Source of the DNA: Phycisphaerales bacterium
GTDB taxonomy: Bacteria; Planctomycetota; Phycisphaerae; Phycisphaerales; UBA1924
DNA: 39,753 nt
Assembly: GCA_029213305.1 (NCBI GenBank)
Contig: JARGPA010000026.1
Coordinates: 1 to 39,753 of the forward strand
Direction of reading: 5' to 3'
The notes beneath the pieces were generated by a model. It saw nothing but the letters and a program-made list of their open reading frames with translations, made no database searches and was not told the DNA's origin. The translations under genes and the position numbers were made by a program. Shown here piece by piece: positions 1-7,707 of the stretch (position 1 is the stretch's first letter; every line of letters begins with the position of its first letter).

Positions 1-495
1 GAATGGTTGAAAGGTTTTGATCCGGGGCCGATAGATAGCTCAACTAAAACTGAAAATGTGATTAATGGCAGGTTTGAAGTAACTCGTAATTCCGGAGATG
101 GGTACACAGGACCGAAAGTTCATTGCTATCTAGAGTGTATGCCTTCTAGATATTTAAGCATGATTGATCGATACATGTATGTTCCCGTAACCACTTCAGG
201 TGGTAAAGTAATTCTAATTAGAGTATGTGTTATTGAGCATGCATTAGAGCGACTCGCTAGCTTTAAGAATGAAGCCAAGGGCCCAATGGTGTACAAGGCA
301 AAATCCAATCCGAACATTAAAGGGTACCTTGCAGCGATGATTAGGATTCGTTTGCCATTGGACAGTACATTCACAGGGCTGCATTCTGATGACTCAAAAG
401 CATCTACCACAGTTGAAGGAAAGGATTCTACGAGTATCTCGGAGAGTGATACTCCGCGAACTTCAGGAAGCCTTGGCGAAGGGCAGCCATCATGA
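1..495 (+). CDS. Unknown protein, 3' end of a gene cut by the window start
   Basis: The reading frame is open from the first base, so this is probably the C-terminal part of a longer gene; the only start-like codon near the edge is a TTG at base 7 without a visible ribosome site. About 164 codons are visible. The first 115 residues look folded, with mixed charged and hydrophobic stretches; the last 40 residues are rich in Ser, Thr, Asp and Gly and look disordered. I see no signal peptide, membrane span or family motif. Its TGA overlaps the ATG of the patatin-like lipoprotein gene (ATGA at 492-495), so the two are almost certainly translated from one mRNA and may act together. I do not recognise the family. 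Confidence 0.6.
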   Translation, partial: EWLKGFDPGPIDSSTKTENVINGRFEVTRNSGDGYTGPKVHCYLECMPSRYLSMIDRYMYVPVTTSGGKVILIRVCVIEHALERLASFKNEAKGPMVYKAKSNPNIKGYLAAMIRIRLPLDSTFTGLHSDDSKASTTVEGKDSTSISESDTPRTSGSLGEGQPS

Positions 496-1694
496 ATCCA
501 CAAGCAAGAATCGCCCGTACCATATTTTTCATTTCGATGATTGGTGCACTCGTTGGGTGTTGCTCAAGTCGAAAGTGCCCAGGTGTAGTACAAAGCGGCC
601 CAACTCAATCGTCAACTCAGTGGATTGGTGGAGATGATTTTGTCTCAGATGCGGTTGAAGAATCAATTCGGAAGAAGCTAACAATTAAAAACTCTAAGAC
701 GAATTATAACTCTCTTGTCCTTTCAAGCGGAGGCCAGTTCGGAGCATACTCAGCTGGGTTTCTCGCAAACTGGCCTAGCAAGCAAGGCCGATTGCCTCGC
801 CCTGATTTCGACATAATTACGGGTGTAAGTGCCGGAGCAACAGTTGCCCCGTTCGCATATCTAGGAGATGAAGTTGAATCTTCAACGGGGAGGACTTACC
901 TCAGCAGAATCGCGGAGATTTATCGCAGCATTGATAGTGATGATATCTTTCAGTTACAACCCGTGAGAGGATTGTTGTTTGGGAACTCGCTTGCATCTAC
1001 AAAGAGATACAGGAATCTCGCAATGGAGTTGGTTACTAAGGAAATGGTTCAGAAGATCGCGGAAAAATACGATAAAACCGGAAGCTTGTTGTTGGTCGGA
1101 GCAGCAAACTTAGATCAAGGTGTTATGAAGTATTTTGATTTGACAAAGATCGCAACCACAAATCCTGCTGAGTTAAGCATGGATCAAAAGGTTATTGAGA
1201 TCCGTCGAGCAGTGCTCGCTTCATCTGCAGTACCAGTGTTCTTTGAACCAGTTGAAATTTCAGGAATGATGTATGTTGATGGGGCAGCAGTCCAAGGGGT
1301 ATTTTTACCAAAGACTACAGGAAAGATTGACAAAGTTTGTAATCGATTCAACCTTGATTCGCGTGTGTTTGTTATCTTAAACGACTTTGAATCCGTAGAA
1401 CCAGTCTGTGTTGATGATTGTGTCCCCTCTATAGGTGCTCGTTCACTTGAGCTGTTGCTTGCACAAAATATGTGTATGTCCATCAAAGAAATTGAAACAC
1501 GGATTGAGTCTAAACCAGGAAATGAGTTTTATTTCTCAAGTGCTTCTCGCGTGGATTTACCGCTTGAGTATAAGAGTGGGGTTGGGGGTACATTTAATAA
1601 TGGGTTTATGAACTGGCTCGCTGATCAAGGACGGGATCGTGCATTGAGTGGGCAAGGTTGGGCAGTTGATGCACCTGATTGTTTAGCGCCGTAA
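492..1694 (+). CDS. Patatin-like phospholipase, predicted lipoprotein
   Basis: 400 residues. Patatin-type Ser-Asp lipid acyl hydrolases cleave acyl chains from phospholipids or other lipids. The oxyanion-loop region is seen as SSGGQFGAYSAG near residues 78-89, the nucleophile elbow GVSAG puts the serine at 113, and the dyad aspartate lies in DGA at 263-265. The N-terminus is basic, then hydrophobic, then a lipobox LVGC with Cys23, so the enzyme is probably lipid-anchored outside the inner membrane. The start overlaps the preceding stop (ATGA), with AAGGG about eight bases upstream. A clear terminator follows. Substrate cannot be told from the sequence; a role in envelope lipid turnover is an inference. 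Confidence 0.88.
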   Translation: MNPQARIARTIFFISMIGALVGCCSSRKCPGVVQSGPTQSSTQWIGGDDFVSDAVEESIRKKLTIKNSKTNYNSLVLSSGGQFGAYSAGFLANWPSKQGRLPRPDFDIITGVSAGATVAPFAYLGDEVESSTGRTYLSRIAEIYRSIDSDDIFQLQPVRGLLFGNSLASTKRYRNLAMELVTKEMVQKIAEKYDKTGSLLLVGAANLDQGVMKYFDLTKIATTNPAELSMDQKVIEIRRAVLASSAVPVFFEPVEISGMMYVDGAAVQGVFLPKTTGKIDKVCNRFNLDSRVFVILNDFESVEPVCVDDCVPSIGARSLELLLAQNMCMSIKEIETRIESKPGNEFYFSSASRVDLPLEYKSGVGGTFNNGFMNWLADQGRDRALSGQGWAVDAPDCLAP

Positions 1695-1731
1695 TAAATT
1701 TGTTTCTTAACAATACATGGTTCTTTCATGT

Positions 1732-1763
1732 ACAAACTCCTGCTCGAGCGGGAGTTTGTTTTT
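1732..1763 (+). terminator. Rho-independent terminator after the patatin gene
   Basis: A nine-base arm ACAAACTCC at 1732-1740 pairs with GGAGTTTGT at 1751-1759; the stem continues through a T-G wobble and two G-C pairs to a TCGA loop at 1744-1747, and is followed by a run of T. It closes the two-gene unit at the left edge of the window. Confidence 0.9.
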
Positions 1764-1887
1764 GTGTGAGTCTAATTCAATCAATTTGTAGAATTTGTTA
1801 TTTAGCAGCGCACATCGAGCGAGATTCATCGACTTCCTAAACATAAGAGCTTGCTTAGAGCTCTAAAAGAAAAGCAAGGAGATCGAT

Positions 1888-2850
1888 ATGGAACGACAGA
1901 ACATGGTTACGAAAATTGCTATCGCTGTGATTTCGTTGGGGATCACTTCTGTAAGTAGTGGTAATGTGAGTTTGATAGAGTATGAGAGTCATGTAGAAAG
2001 TACAACTGCAGTTACTCTTACAGACAATCCTCTACCCAGCGCCTCAAGACGAAACTTTATCAGAGCAGACGAACAAGTTGTGCTCCGGATGTTAACTCGT
2101 GATCAAATGGCGAAAAAGTATGGAATAACACTTCCGAATGCAAATGAAAGTTTAAAAAGTTTAGTTGCTGGGGCAGATTTTCTAAGCTTTGGTGTAGGGC
2201 TTGTAGTTGATTTTATTCAGGCTCAACTTAGTAGGGAGGCAGCAAAGCACACTCAACAGTTCAAAATGTTCACTTATGCAGATGATTTTTGGGTTGATGG
2301 AATTCCAAAGTATGCGGGTTTCGAAATGGTCCGCTACGCAAAGGGTTTTGATGGTAAAAATGATACAAATCCTGCATTCCAGTATGCATGTTACTTCGAA
2401 CCATCAGAGCATGATCCTAGAATATTTCTAATGCGTGCGGTCTATCTCAAAGTTGACGCATCTAAAGCGAAGGTGTCTACTTCAGGTGGAAAGCGGAACT
2501 TAACCGTTCAGATCAATACCGTGATGGAAGCTGCAGAATTTAACTCAAAGAACGTGTTTTCTAAGGTAGTTATCGCGAATGATGTGTTTACATTTCCAGG
2601 ATACAACTTGGATACGTCAAATGAACTCAAATCATTTTGGAATGGTTCAGAATGGAAAGGTGATTTGAGCAACCATATCGCAGGGTATTTTCGAGCACCA
2701 CATTGGAATTCGAAACAGTATGGTGGGGCATTCAAGCTCTTTGTGCAAGTCACAGAAACTGATGAGAGTCGAGTGCAGGATGTGCTCAACAAAGTTGAAG
2801 GATTCATTGGGTCAAACAAAGACAAAATCGTAGAGGTAGTCAGCCCATAA
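1888..2850 (+). CDS. Secreted protein of unknown function
   Basis: 320 residues. The start is well placed: AAGGAG at 1876-1881 lies six bases before the ATG. Residues 1-25 form a signal peptide (basic start, hydrophobic core around 9-22, small residues SSG before the mature part). There is no lipobox. A second hydrophobic stretch, roughly residues 92-110, reads like one helix or a short membrane-associated segment. The C-terminal two thirds are rich in aromatic residues and alternate as in a beta-sandwich, but I recognise no domain or catalytic motif. It stands alone, with its own upstream gap of about 120 bases after the previous terminator and its own terminator behind it, so it is probably a single-gene transcript. 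Function unknown. Confidence 0.7.
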   Translation: MERQNMVTKIAIAVISLGITSVSSGNVSLIEYESHVESTTAVTLTDNPLPSASRRNFIRADEQVVLRMLTRDQMAKKYGITLPNANESLKSLVAGADFLSFGVGLVVDFIQAQLSREAAKHTQQFKMFTYADDFWVDGIPKYAGFEMVRYAKGFDGKNDTNPAFQYACYFEPSEHDPRIFLMRAVYLKVDASKAKVSTSGGKRNLTVQINTVMEAAEFNSKNVFSKVVIANDVFTFPGYNLDTSNELKSFWNGSEWKGDLSNHIAGYFRAPHWNSKQYGGAFKLFVQVTETDESRVQDVLNKVEGFIGSNKDKIVEVVSP

Positions 2851-2869
2851 AATATTCGGAGTTATTCCT

Positions 2870-2903
2870 TGTGCGTCACTGAAAAATGACGCACAGGTTT
2901 TTT
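2870..2903 (+). terminator. Rho-independent terminator
   Basis: Perfect nine-base arms TGTGCGTCA (2870-2878) and TGACGCACA (2887-2895) enclose an eight-base loop and are followed by a run of six T at 2898-2903. It ends the transcript of the secreted orphan. Confidence 0.92.
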
Positions 2904-3274
2904 AACACACAACTTCATTTTGAATATCTCAATGATTGCGATTGAGGTTGATCTACGATTAAGTACTTCTTTGATTCTGCTCTACATCTAATTTGATCAC
3001 ATTTATCAATCCACATCAGGTTGTAATTGGGTAGTAAATTTCCCATATTTACACATTTTACGAAACTATTTCGTTTAATGTGAATTGTTTATATCCATTA
3101 ATAAAGGGCGTAAATAGTTGTAGTTAAGTAGATTAGGAAATGTGCGATGTGTTAATTTAGGTAAATTGCTCACTTGCTACATACAAATCAAGAAAGTAGA
3201 TTCTAATAAGTTGGTTTCATTCAGGAAACTTAATCAAACCAGATATACATCATGACTAAGAAAGGAATCATTCC
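2904..3274. other. AT-rich leader without a gene, upstream of the GH13 enzyme
   Basis: No open frame of useful length and no tRNA. The stretch is strongly AT-rich and must carry the promoter of the amylase-family gene, though I cannot place -35 and -10 boxes with confidence. It holds one long inverted repeat (3053-3081, listed separately) and a smaller one, GTTTC at 3214-3218 facing GAAAC at 3225-3229, close to the start codon. Confidence 0.5.
3053..3081. promoter_or_regulatory. Inverted repeat, candidate operator upstream of the GH13 gene
   Basis: Left arm ACATTTTACGAAA (3053-3065) and right arm TTTCGTTTAATGT (3069-3081) match in 11 of 13 positions around a three-base spacer CTA. It lies about 190 bases before the start codon and has no T-run, so it does not look like a terminator. 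The inner ACGAAA/TTTCGT arms recall LacI-family operators, which often control glucan genes, but no such regulator lies in the window. Assignment is tentative. Confidence 0.4.
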
Positions 3275-5455
3275 ATGACGAGCTCCCGGTATTCCACTTT
3301 CGGATTGTTATCTCCTATTCCTATCGCGATCACAACAGCAATTGTTTGTGCATCGCAAGCGCTTGCTGCGCCAACATGGATGGGGGTTTATGGATCGTAC
3401 ACACATCACGATGGGAGTAATCCAGGTGAATTTACAATCCTCATGAATCAGGATTATTACGGCTTGCATGCTGAAGTTGGAATTCGTATCAACGGCGGTT
3501 CTTGGGCAACTCACTCGATGAACTACGATGGGAACGATTCAGGAAACTCAGTTTGGAGTTACACTCCTGCAAGCAGTTACGCACCCGGAAGTACAATCGA
3601 GTACTACTTCCATGGTTTTGACAACTGGGGCGCGAATATCTATGACAATAACTCGGGGAGCAACTACACACACACTGCTTCGTTAGTTGCATCAAGCAAA
3701 TCAGGGATGGGCGCTTGGGTTGATTCGGGAGATACCACATTCAGAGTTTGGGCACCAAACGCAACATCAGTATCAATCGCAGGAACATTCAATAGTTGGA
3801 GTAGCACTTCAAACCCAATGGTAAGCGAGGCGGGAGGTACTTGGTCCATCGATATCGCAGGCGATCAACGCGGGGAGAGCTACAAGTATGTCATCGATAA
3901 CACTCTTTGGAAGAATGATCCGCGTGCAACTGATGTAACGAACTCGGTAGGGGATTCACTCGTTACTGCACCTGCGAGTTACACTTGGAGTTCATTCACT
4001 ACTCCAGGTTGGCAAGATTTAATTATCTACGAGATGCACATCGGGACATACAACGACAGCCCCGGCGGAACCCCAGGGACATGGCAATCCGCGATCAGTA
4101 AACTAGATCATCTTGAAGATATGGGTATCACTGCGGTTGAGCTGCTACCAGTTGCTGAGTTCGCAGGAGATTTTTCATGGGGATACAACCCCGCGCATCC
4201 ATTTGCACCGGAGAGTATTTACGGCGATCCCGAAGACATGAAAGACTTTGTTGATGAGTGCCATCAACGAGGTATCGCAGTAATTGTTGATGTTGTTTAC
4301 AATCATCTAGGTCCAAGTGATCTCGATATGTGGAGATTTGATGGGAGCTCAACAGGAAGCTATGGCGGTATCTATTTCTTCCAAGATTGGAGAGCTCCAA
4401 CCCCGTGGGGAGACACTCGTCCTGACTATGGCCGAAATGAAGTGCGCACTTTCCTCAAAGATAACGCGATGTATTGGCTCAACGAGTTCAACACAGATGG
4501 GTTGAGATGGGACTCCACAGTTAACATCCGAACTCAGAACAACGGCGGCGGCGGAAGTATCGCTGAAGGTTGGTCCTTGATGCAGTATATCAATAATGAA
4601 ATTGATTCCGCGTCAGGATGGAAGATCTCGATTGCTGAGGATCTACAAAATAATGACTATCTCACTAAAACAACAGGAGCGGGTGGAGCAGGATTTGATT
4701 CGCAGTGGGATGCAGACTTCGTTCATCCAATCCGCGAGAACATAATTGAATCTACAGATGCAAACAGAAACATGTATGAAGTGCGCGATGCAATTGCAAA
4801 GATAGACAACGGCGATCGACTCAAACGTGTGATTTATACTGAGAGCCATGATGAGGTTGCAAATGGACATGCTCGAGTACCTGAAGAAATTTGGCCAGGT
4901 AACGCGAACAGCTGGTTCTCTAAAAAGCGATCGACTCTGGGCGCTGCAATCGTATTCACAAGTCCTGGAATCCCGATGATCTTCCAAGGTCAAGAGTTCC
5001 TAGAAGATGGGTACTTCGCAGATACTGATCCACTCGATTTTACCAAGGCAACGACATACTCAGGGATCGTAGATCTGTACACAGATTTGATCGGGTTGCG
5101 AAAGAATACTGGAGGGAAAACCGCAGGCCTCAAGGGAAACAATGTTAATGTTCATCATGTAAACAATACCGACAAGCTCGTTGCATTCCATCGATGGGAC
5201 AATGGGGGAAATGGCGATGATGTTATTGTCGTTGCCAACTTTTCGGGGACAAGTTTCAGTAGTTACAACATTGGTTTCCCAAGCAGCGGGACATGGAAAG
5301 TACGATTCAACTCTGATTGGAATGGGTACGACTCTGGTTTCGGGAACTTTTACTCATATGACACCACTTCGAGTTGGGGAACGAAAGATGGTATGAGTTT
5401 CAACGCGAATGTTGGAATCGGCCCTTACTCAGTGATTATCCTTTCAAAGGATTGA
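3275..5455 (+). CDS. Secreted GH13 alpha-glucan enzyme, branching-enzyme-like
   Basis: 726 residues. A signal peptide ends near residue 32 (SQALAAP). Residues about 34-135 resemble a starch-binding beta-sandwich, residues 145-235 a CBM48 domain (FRVWAPNATSVSIAG), residues 245-620 the GH13 barrel, and the last 100 residues the all-beta amylase C-terminal domain. Barrel motifs are complete: DVVYNH (339-344), GLRWDS with nucleophile Asp413, IAED with acid/base Glu455, and SHDE with His525 and Asp526. Motif wording and domain order are closest to glycogen branching enzyme, yet those normally stay in the cytosol, while this one is exported. It may hydrolyse or remodel external alpha-glucan. AAAGGAA lies seven bases before the ATG. 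It is a single-gene unit with its own terminator. Confidence 0.9.
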   Translation: MTSSRYSTFGLLSPIPIAITTAIVCASQALAAPTWMGVYGSYTHHDGSNPGEFTILMNQDYYGLHAEVGIRINGGSWATHSMNYDGNDSGNSVWSYTPASSYAPGSTIEYYFHGFDNWGANIYDNNSGSNYTHTASLVASSKSGMGAWVDSGDTTFRVWAPNATSVSIAGTFNSWSSTSNPMVSEAGGTWSIDIAGDQRGESYKYVIDNTLWKNDPRATDVTNSVGDSLVTAPASYTWSSFTTPGWQDLIIYEMHIGTYNDSPGGTPGTWQSAISKLDHLEDMGITAVELLPVAEFAGDFSWGYNPAHPFAPESIYGDPEDMKDFVDECHQRGIAVIVDVVYNHLGPSDLDMWRFDGSSTGSYGGIYFFQDWRAPTPWGDTRPDYGRNEVRTFLKDNAMYWLNEFNTDGLRWDSTVNIRTQNNGGGGSIAEGWSLMQYINNEIDSASGWKISIAEDLQNNDYLTKTTGAGGAGFDSQWDADFVHPIRENIIESTDANRNMYEVRDAIAKIDNGDRLKRVIYTESHDEVANGHARVPEEIWPGNANSWFSKKRSTLGAAIVFTSPGIPMIFQGQEFLEDGYFADTDPLDFTKATTYSGIVDLYTDLIGLRKNTGGKTAGLKGNNVNVHHVNNTDKLVAFHRWDNGGNGDDVIVVANFSGTSFSSYNIGFPSSGTWKVRFNSDWNGYDSGFGNFYSYDTTSSWGTKDGMSFNANVGIGPYSVIILSKD

Positions 5456-5479
5456 TTAAGAGTTTTCATCACTACCAAT

Positions 5480-5511
5480 ACCCAGGGCATCTCATGATGC
5501 TCTGGGTTTTT
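5480..5511 (+). terminator. Rho-independent terminator after the GH13 gene
   Basis: Arms ACCCAGGGCATC (5480-5491) and GATGCTCTGGGT (5496-5507) form a twelve-pair stem with one G-T wobble around a TCAT loop, followed by a run of T at 5507-5511. Confidence 0.93.
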
Positions 5512-5584
5512 ATTTGTTTTTTATGCTTTAACAGAGGGTTTTCGAGAAAAATAGAATCTTATTCTGGCAGCCGGAAGAAAACCG

Positions 5585-5598
5585 ACCGTCTGGACGGT
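5585..5598. promoter_or_regulatory. Palindromic operator for the TetR-type regulator
   Basis: ACCGTC-TG-GACGGT is a perfect six-base inverted repeat with a two-base centre, ending 11 bases before the regulator's ATG. TetR-family operators are typically short palindromes in just this position, and sites of the ACCG-TCTGG-type are known for regulators of RND pumps. Binding here would block transcription or initiation of the regulator and, by read-through, the pump operon. Confidence 0.7.
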
Positions 5599-5609
5599 AT
5601 GTTTCATAG

Positions 5610-6173
5610 ATGCCTACAAACCCTAAGTCTATTCAAATTCTCGAAGCCACGGAATCGGTTATTGCTCGTGATGGATTTGCAAACTTCACAATCGATGCAG
5701 TCGCATTAGAAGTTGGTCTATCCAAAGGAGGTGTATTGCATCACTTTGGTTCAAAGGATGTGCTAATCCGGGCGCTTGTACTCCGTGGTGCAGAGCAATG
5801 GAAAGCTAACTGCGAAGAAGCTCTAGAGATTGTGCCGGATGGGCCTGCTCGTTTTTCTCGAGGGATTCTTGAGTTTTATCTCTCTGATACAAAGAGTTGG
5901 TCCAACGAACGGAAGAGTGTTGCGAGTGCTTATCTTGCTGCTCTCGCAATGGACCCCGGATTGATAGAACCAATCAAAGCAGTGAGCTGTAAAGTTCATG
6001 AACAGTTTCTAGACAACGATATACCAAGGGGCCTCGGATTAGTCATTATCTCCGCGCTCGATGGACTATGGATGTCCTGGGCACTTGGTCTCCAAGAATA
6101 CGATGAAGAACGGAACACACTTCTCCTTCAAACACTCCGATTGTTGGTTGAAGATGCAATTAAAAAGATTTAA
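5610..6173 (+). CDS. TetR/AcrR-family transcriptional regulator
   Basis: 187 residues, usual length for the family. The N-terminal helix-turn-helix covers about residues 8-57, with the recognition region VALEVGLSKGGVLHHF at 31-46 and the typical KDVLIRAL after it. The C-terminal two thirds are helical, as in a ligand-binding and dimer domain. No strong ribosome site precedes the ATG; the operator palindrome occupies that place, so the transcript may have a very short leader. The gene lies 40 bases upstream of the outer-membrane factor of an RND efflux system in the same direction, so it is probably the local repressor, relieved by a pump substrate. Ligand unknown. Confidence 0.93.
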   Translation: MPTNPKSIQILEATESVIARDGFANFTIDAVALEVGLSKGGVLHHFGSKDVLIRALVLRGAEQWKANCEEALEIVPDGPARFSRGILEFYLSDTKSWSNERKSVASAYLAALAMDPGLIEPIKAVSCKVHEQFLDNDIPRGLGLVIISALDGLWMSWALGLQEYDEERNTLLLQTLRLLVEDAIKKI

Positions 6174-6213
6174 TCAGTTTAGTACCTGCACCAATCCACG
6201 AGGTTCGCAGCTT

Positions 6214-7707
6214 ATGCAAAGAATACCACAAAGAATACTGAAATCTGATCGTAACAGAGCTCTAAAGATCGCATTGCTTACTGCATTTGTTGGTTTTAAT
6301 CAAGGTTGTTCTGTAGGCCCGAAGTATACTGCGCCAGATATTCAAGTGCCGAGTGAATTTCAAACTCAGCTTTCGAATGCAATTGAAACACAACAGATTC
6401 AACTGGGTGAATGGTGGACTGTTTTTGATGATGATCTATTGAACAATCTAGTAGATCGGGGTTTAACAAACAACCTTGATATTCAACAAGCAATCTATCG
6501 GATTCAAGAATCGAGAGCACTCAGAGGAGTATCAGGGGCTGCGCTTCTTCCCACTGTCGATACATCTGGAGCGTATTCGAGAACGGAGTCGAGTACAAAG
6601 CTTGCGACTGGCGCGTTTAGTCCTCGAATTACTAACTCTTATCAACTCGGGATCGATGCAAAATGGGAAATTGACATCTGGGGAAGGAATCGTCATTCAG
6701 TAGAAGCAGCTCAAGCAGATCTAGAGTTGACAGTAGAAAACACACGCGATGTACTTGTATCAATCATGGGTGAGATTGCACTCAACTATGTTGAACTTCG
6801 CACGTTTCAAGAAAGACTACGGATTGCTCGCGCGAATGTTGACCTACAAGAGCAGACTCTTCAACTGACACAGAGTCAGTTCGACGCAAACTTAGTTAGT
6901 AAACTAGATGTCTCTCAAGCTCGATCGAATCTTGAGAGTACAAGATCAACCGTTCCAACGCTTATTTCTGGGGTACATGGGATTGAGAATCGAATCTCAG
7001 TATTGCTTGGAGTATTTCCAGGTGAGCTTCGAAAGGAGCTCTCAATATCGACTTCTATTCCCACGCCTCCAACAGGGGTTATGGTTGGGGTTCCAACTGA
7101 TGTAGTTCGTCAGAGAGCAGATATTCGCGCAGCTGAACGAGCATTAGCAGCACAAACTGCTCGAGTTGGTGTTGCAACTGCTGATTTGTATCCTCGTCTT
7201 ACTCTTTCAGGGAATATTGGATTCCAAGCAGCAAACTCAGGTGATCTGTTAAGCTCCGCAGCGAGGACAGGTCAGTTTGGCCCAACGCTCGTTTGGAATC
7301 TATTTGATCGTAAAAAACTGCGTGATCAGATACGAGTTGAAGATGCAAGAGTAGGGCAAGCACTCGCGCAATACGAACAAGTTGTTTTAGTTGCATTCGA
7401 AGAGATTGAAAATGCAATGATTGAGTTTCAACAGGAACAAGTTCGAGAGGAACATCTTGCACTCGCAGTGATCGATGCAAGAACCGCAGTAGAACTATCT
7501 CGTGATCGGTATCGACAAGGGCTCACTGATTTTCAGAGTGTGATTGATACTCAATCAAGATTGTTTCAACTTGAAGACACACTTGCAACATCGAACGGCG
7601 CAATTTCAACTGCTCTTATTCGCCTATACAAATCATTGGGCGGCGGATGGGACTCAAGAGACATCATCATTGATGAACAATCTATGACAAAGGAGGGTAA
7701 CTCATGA
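6214..7707 (+). CDS. RND efflux outer-membrane factor, NodT/OprM family lipoprotein
   Basis: About 497 residues from the ATG at 6214, which has GAGG ten bases upstream; the frame runs open further upstream into the regulator gene, but that extension carries no signal sequence and overlaps the TetR gene. A hydrophobic segment (residues 17-29) ends at Cys32 in NQGCSVGPKYTAP, the classic N-terminus of this lipoprotein family, although N-Q before G-C is a weak lipobox. Two OEP repeats follow with heptad-like helices, each about 200 residues. These proteins trimerise into the TolC-type channel across the outer membrane. The TGA overlaps the adaptor ATG (ATGA), so expression is coupled. Confidence 0.92.
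   Translation: MQRIPQRILKSDRNRALKIALLTAFVGFNQGCSVGPKYTAPDIQVPSEFQTQLSNAIETQQIQLGEWWTVFDDDLLNNLVDRGLTNNLDIQQAIYRIQESRALRGVSGAALLPTVDTSGAYSRTESSTKLATGAFSPRITNSYQLGIDAKWEIDIWGRNRHSVEAAQADLELTVENTRDVLVSIMGEIALNYVELRTFQERLRIARANVDLQEQTLQLTQSQFDANLVSKLDVSQARSNLESTRSTVPTLISGVHGIENRISVLLGVFPGELRKELSISTSIPTPPTGVMVGVPTDVVRQRADIRAAERALAAQTARVGVATADLYPRLTLSGNIGFQAANSGDLLSSAARTGQFGPTLVWNLFDRKKLRDQIRVEDARVGQALAQYEQVVLVAFEEIENAMIEFQQEQVREEHLALAVIDARTAVELSRDRYRQGLTDFQSVIDTQSRLFQLEDTLATSNGAISTALIRLYKSLGGGWDSRDIIIDEQSMTKEGNS

Noticed and set aside
492..1694. Patatin as part of an anti-phage system such as CBASS
   Set aside because: It is a predicted lipoprotein and no nucleotide cyclase or other defence gene is visible next to it, though the upstream gene is cut off.
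6061..6213. Upstream extension of the outer-membrane factor frame into the TetR gene
   Set aside because: It would place 51 residues before the lipoprotein signal and overlap the regulator by 113 bases; ATG 6214 has a ribosome site and gives the usual N-terminus.
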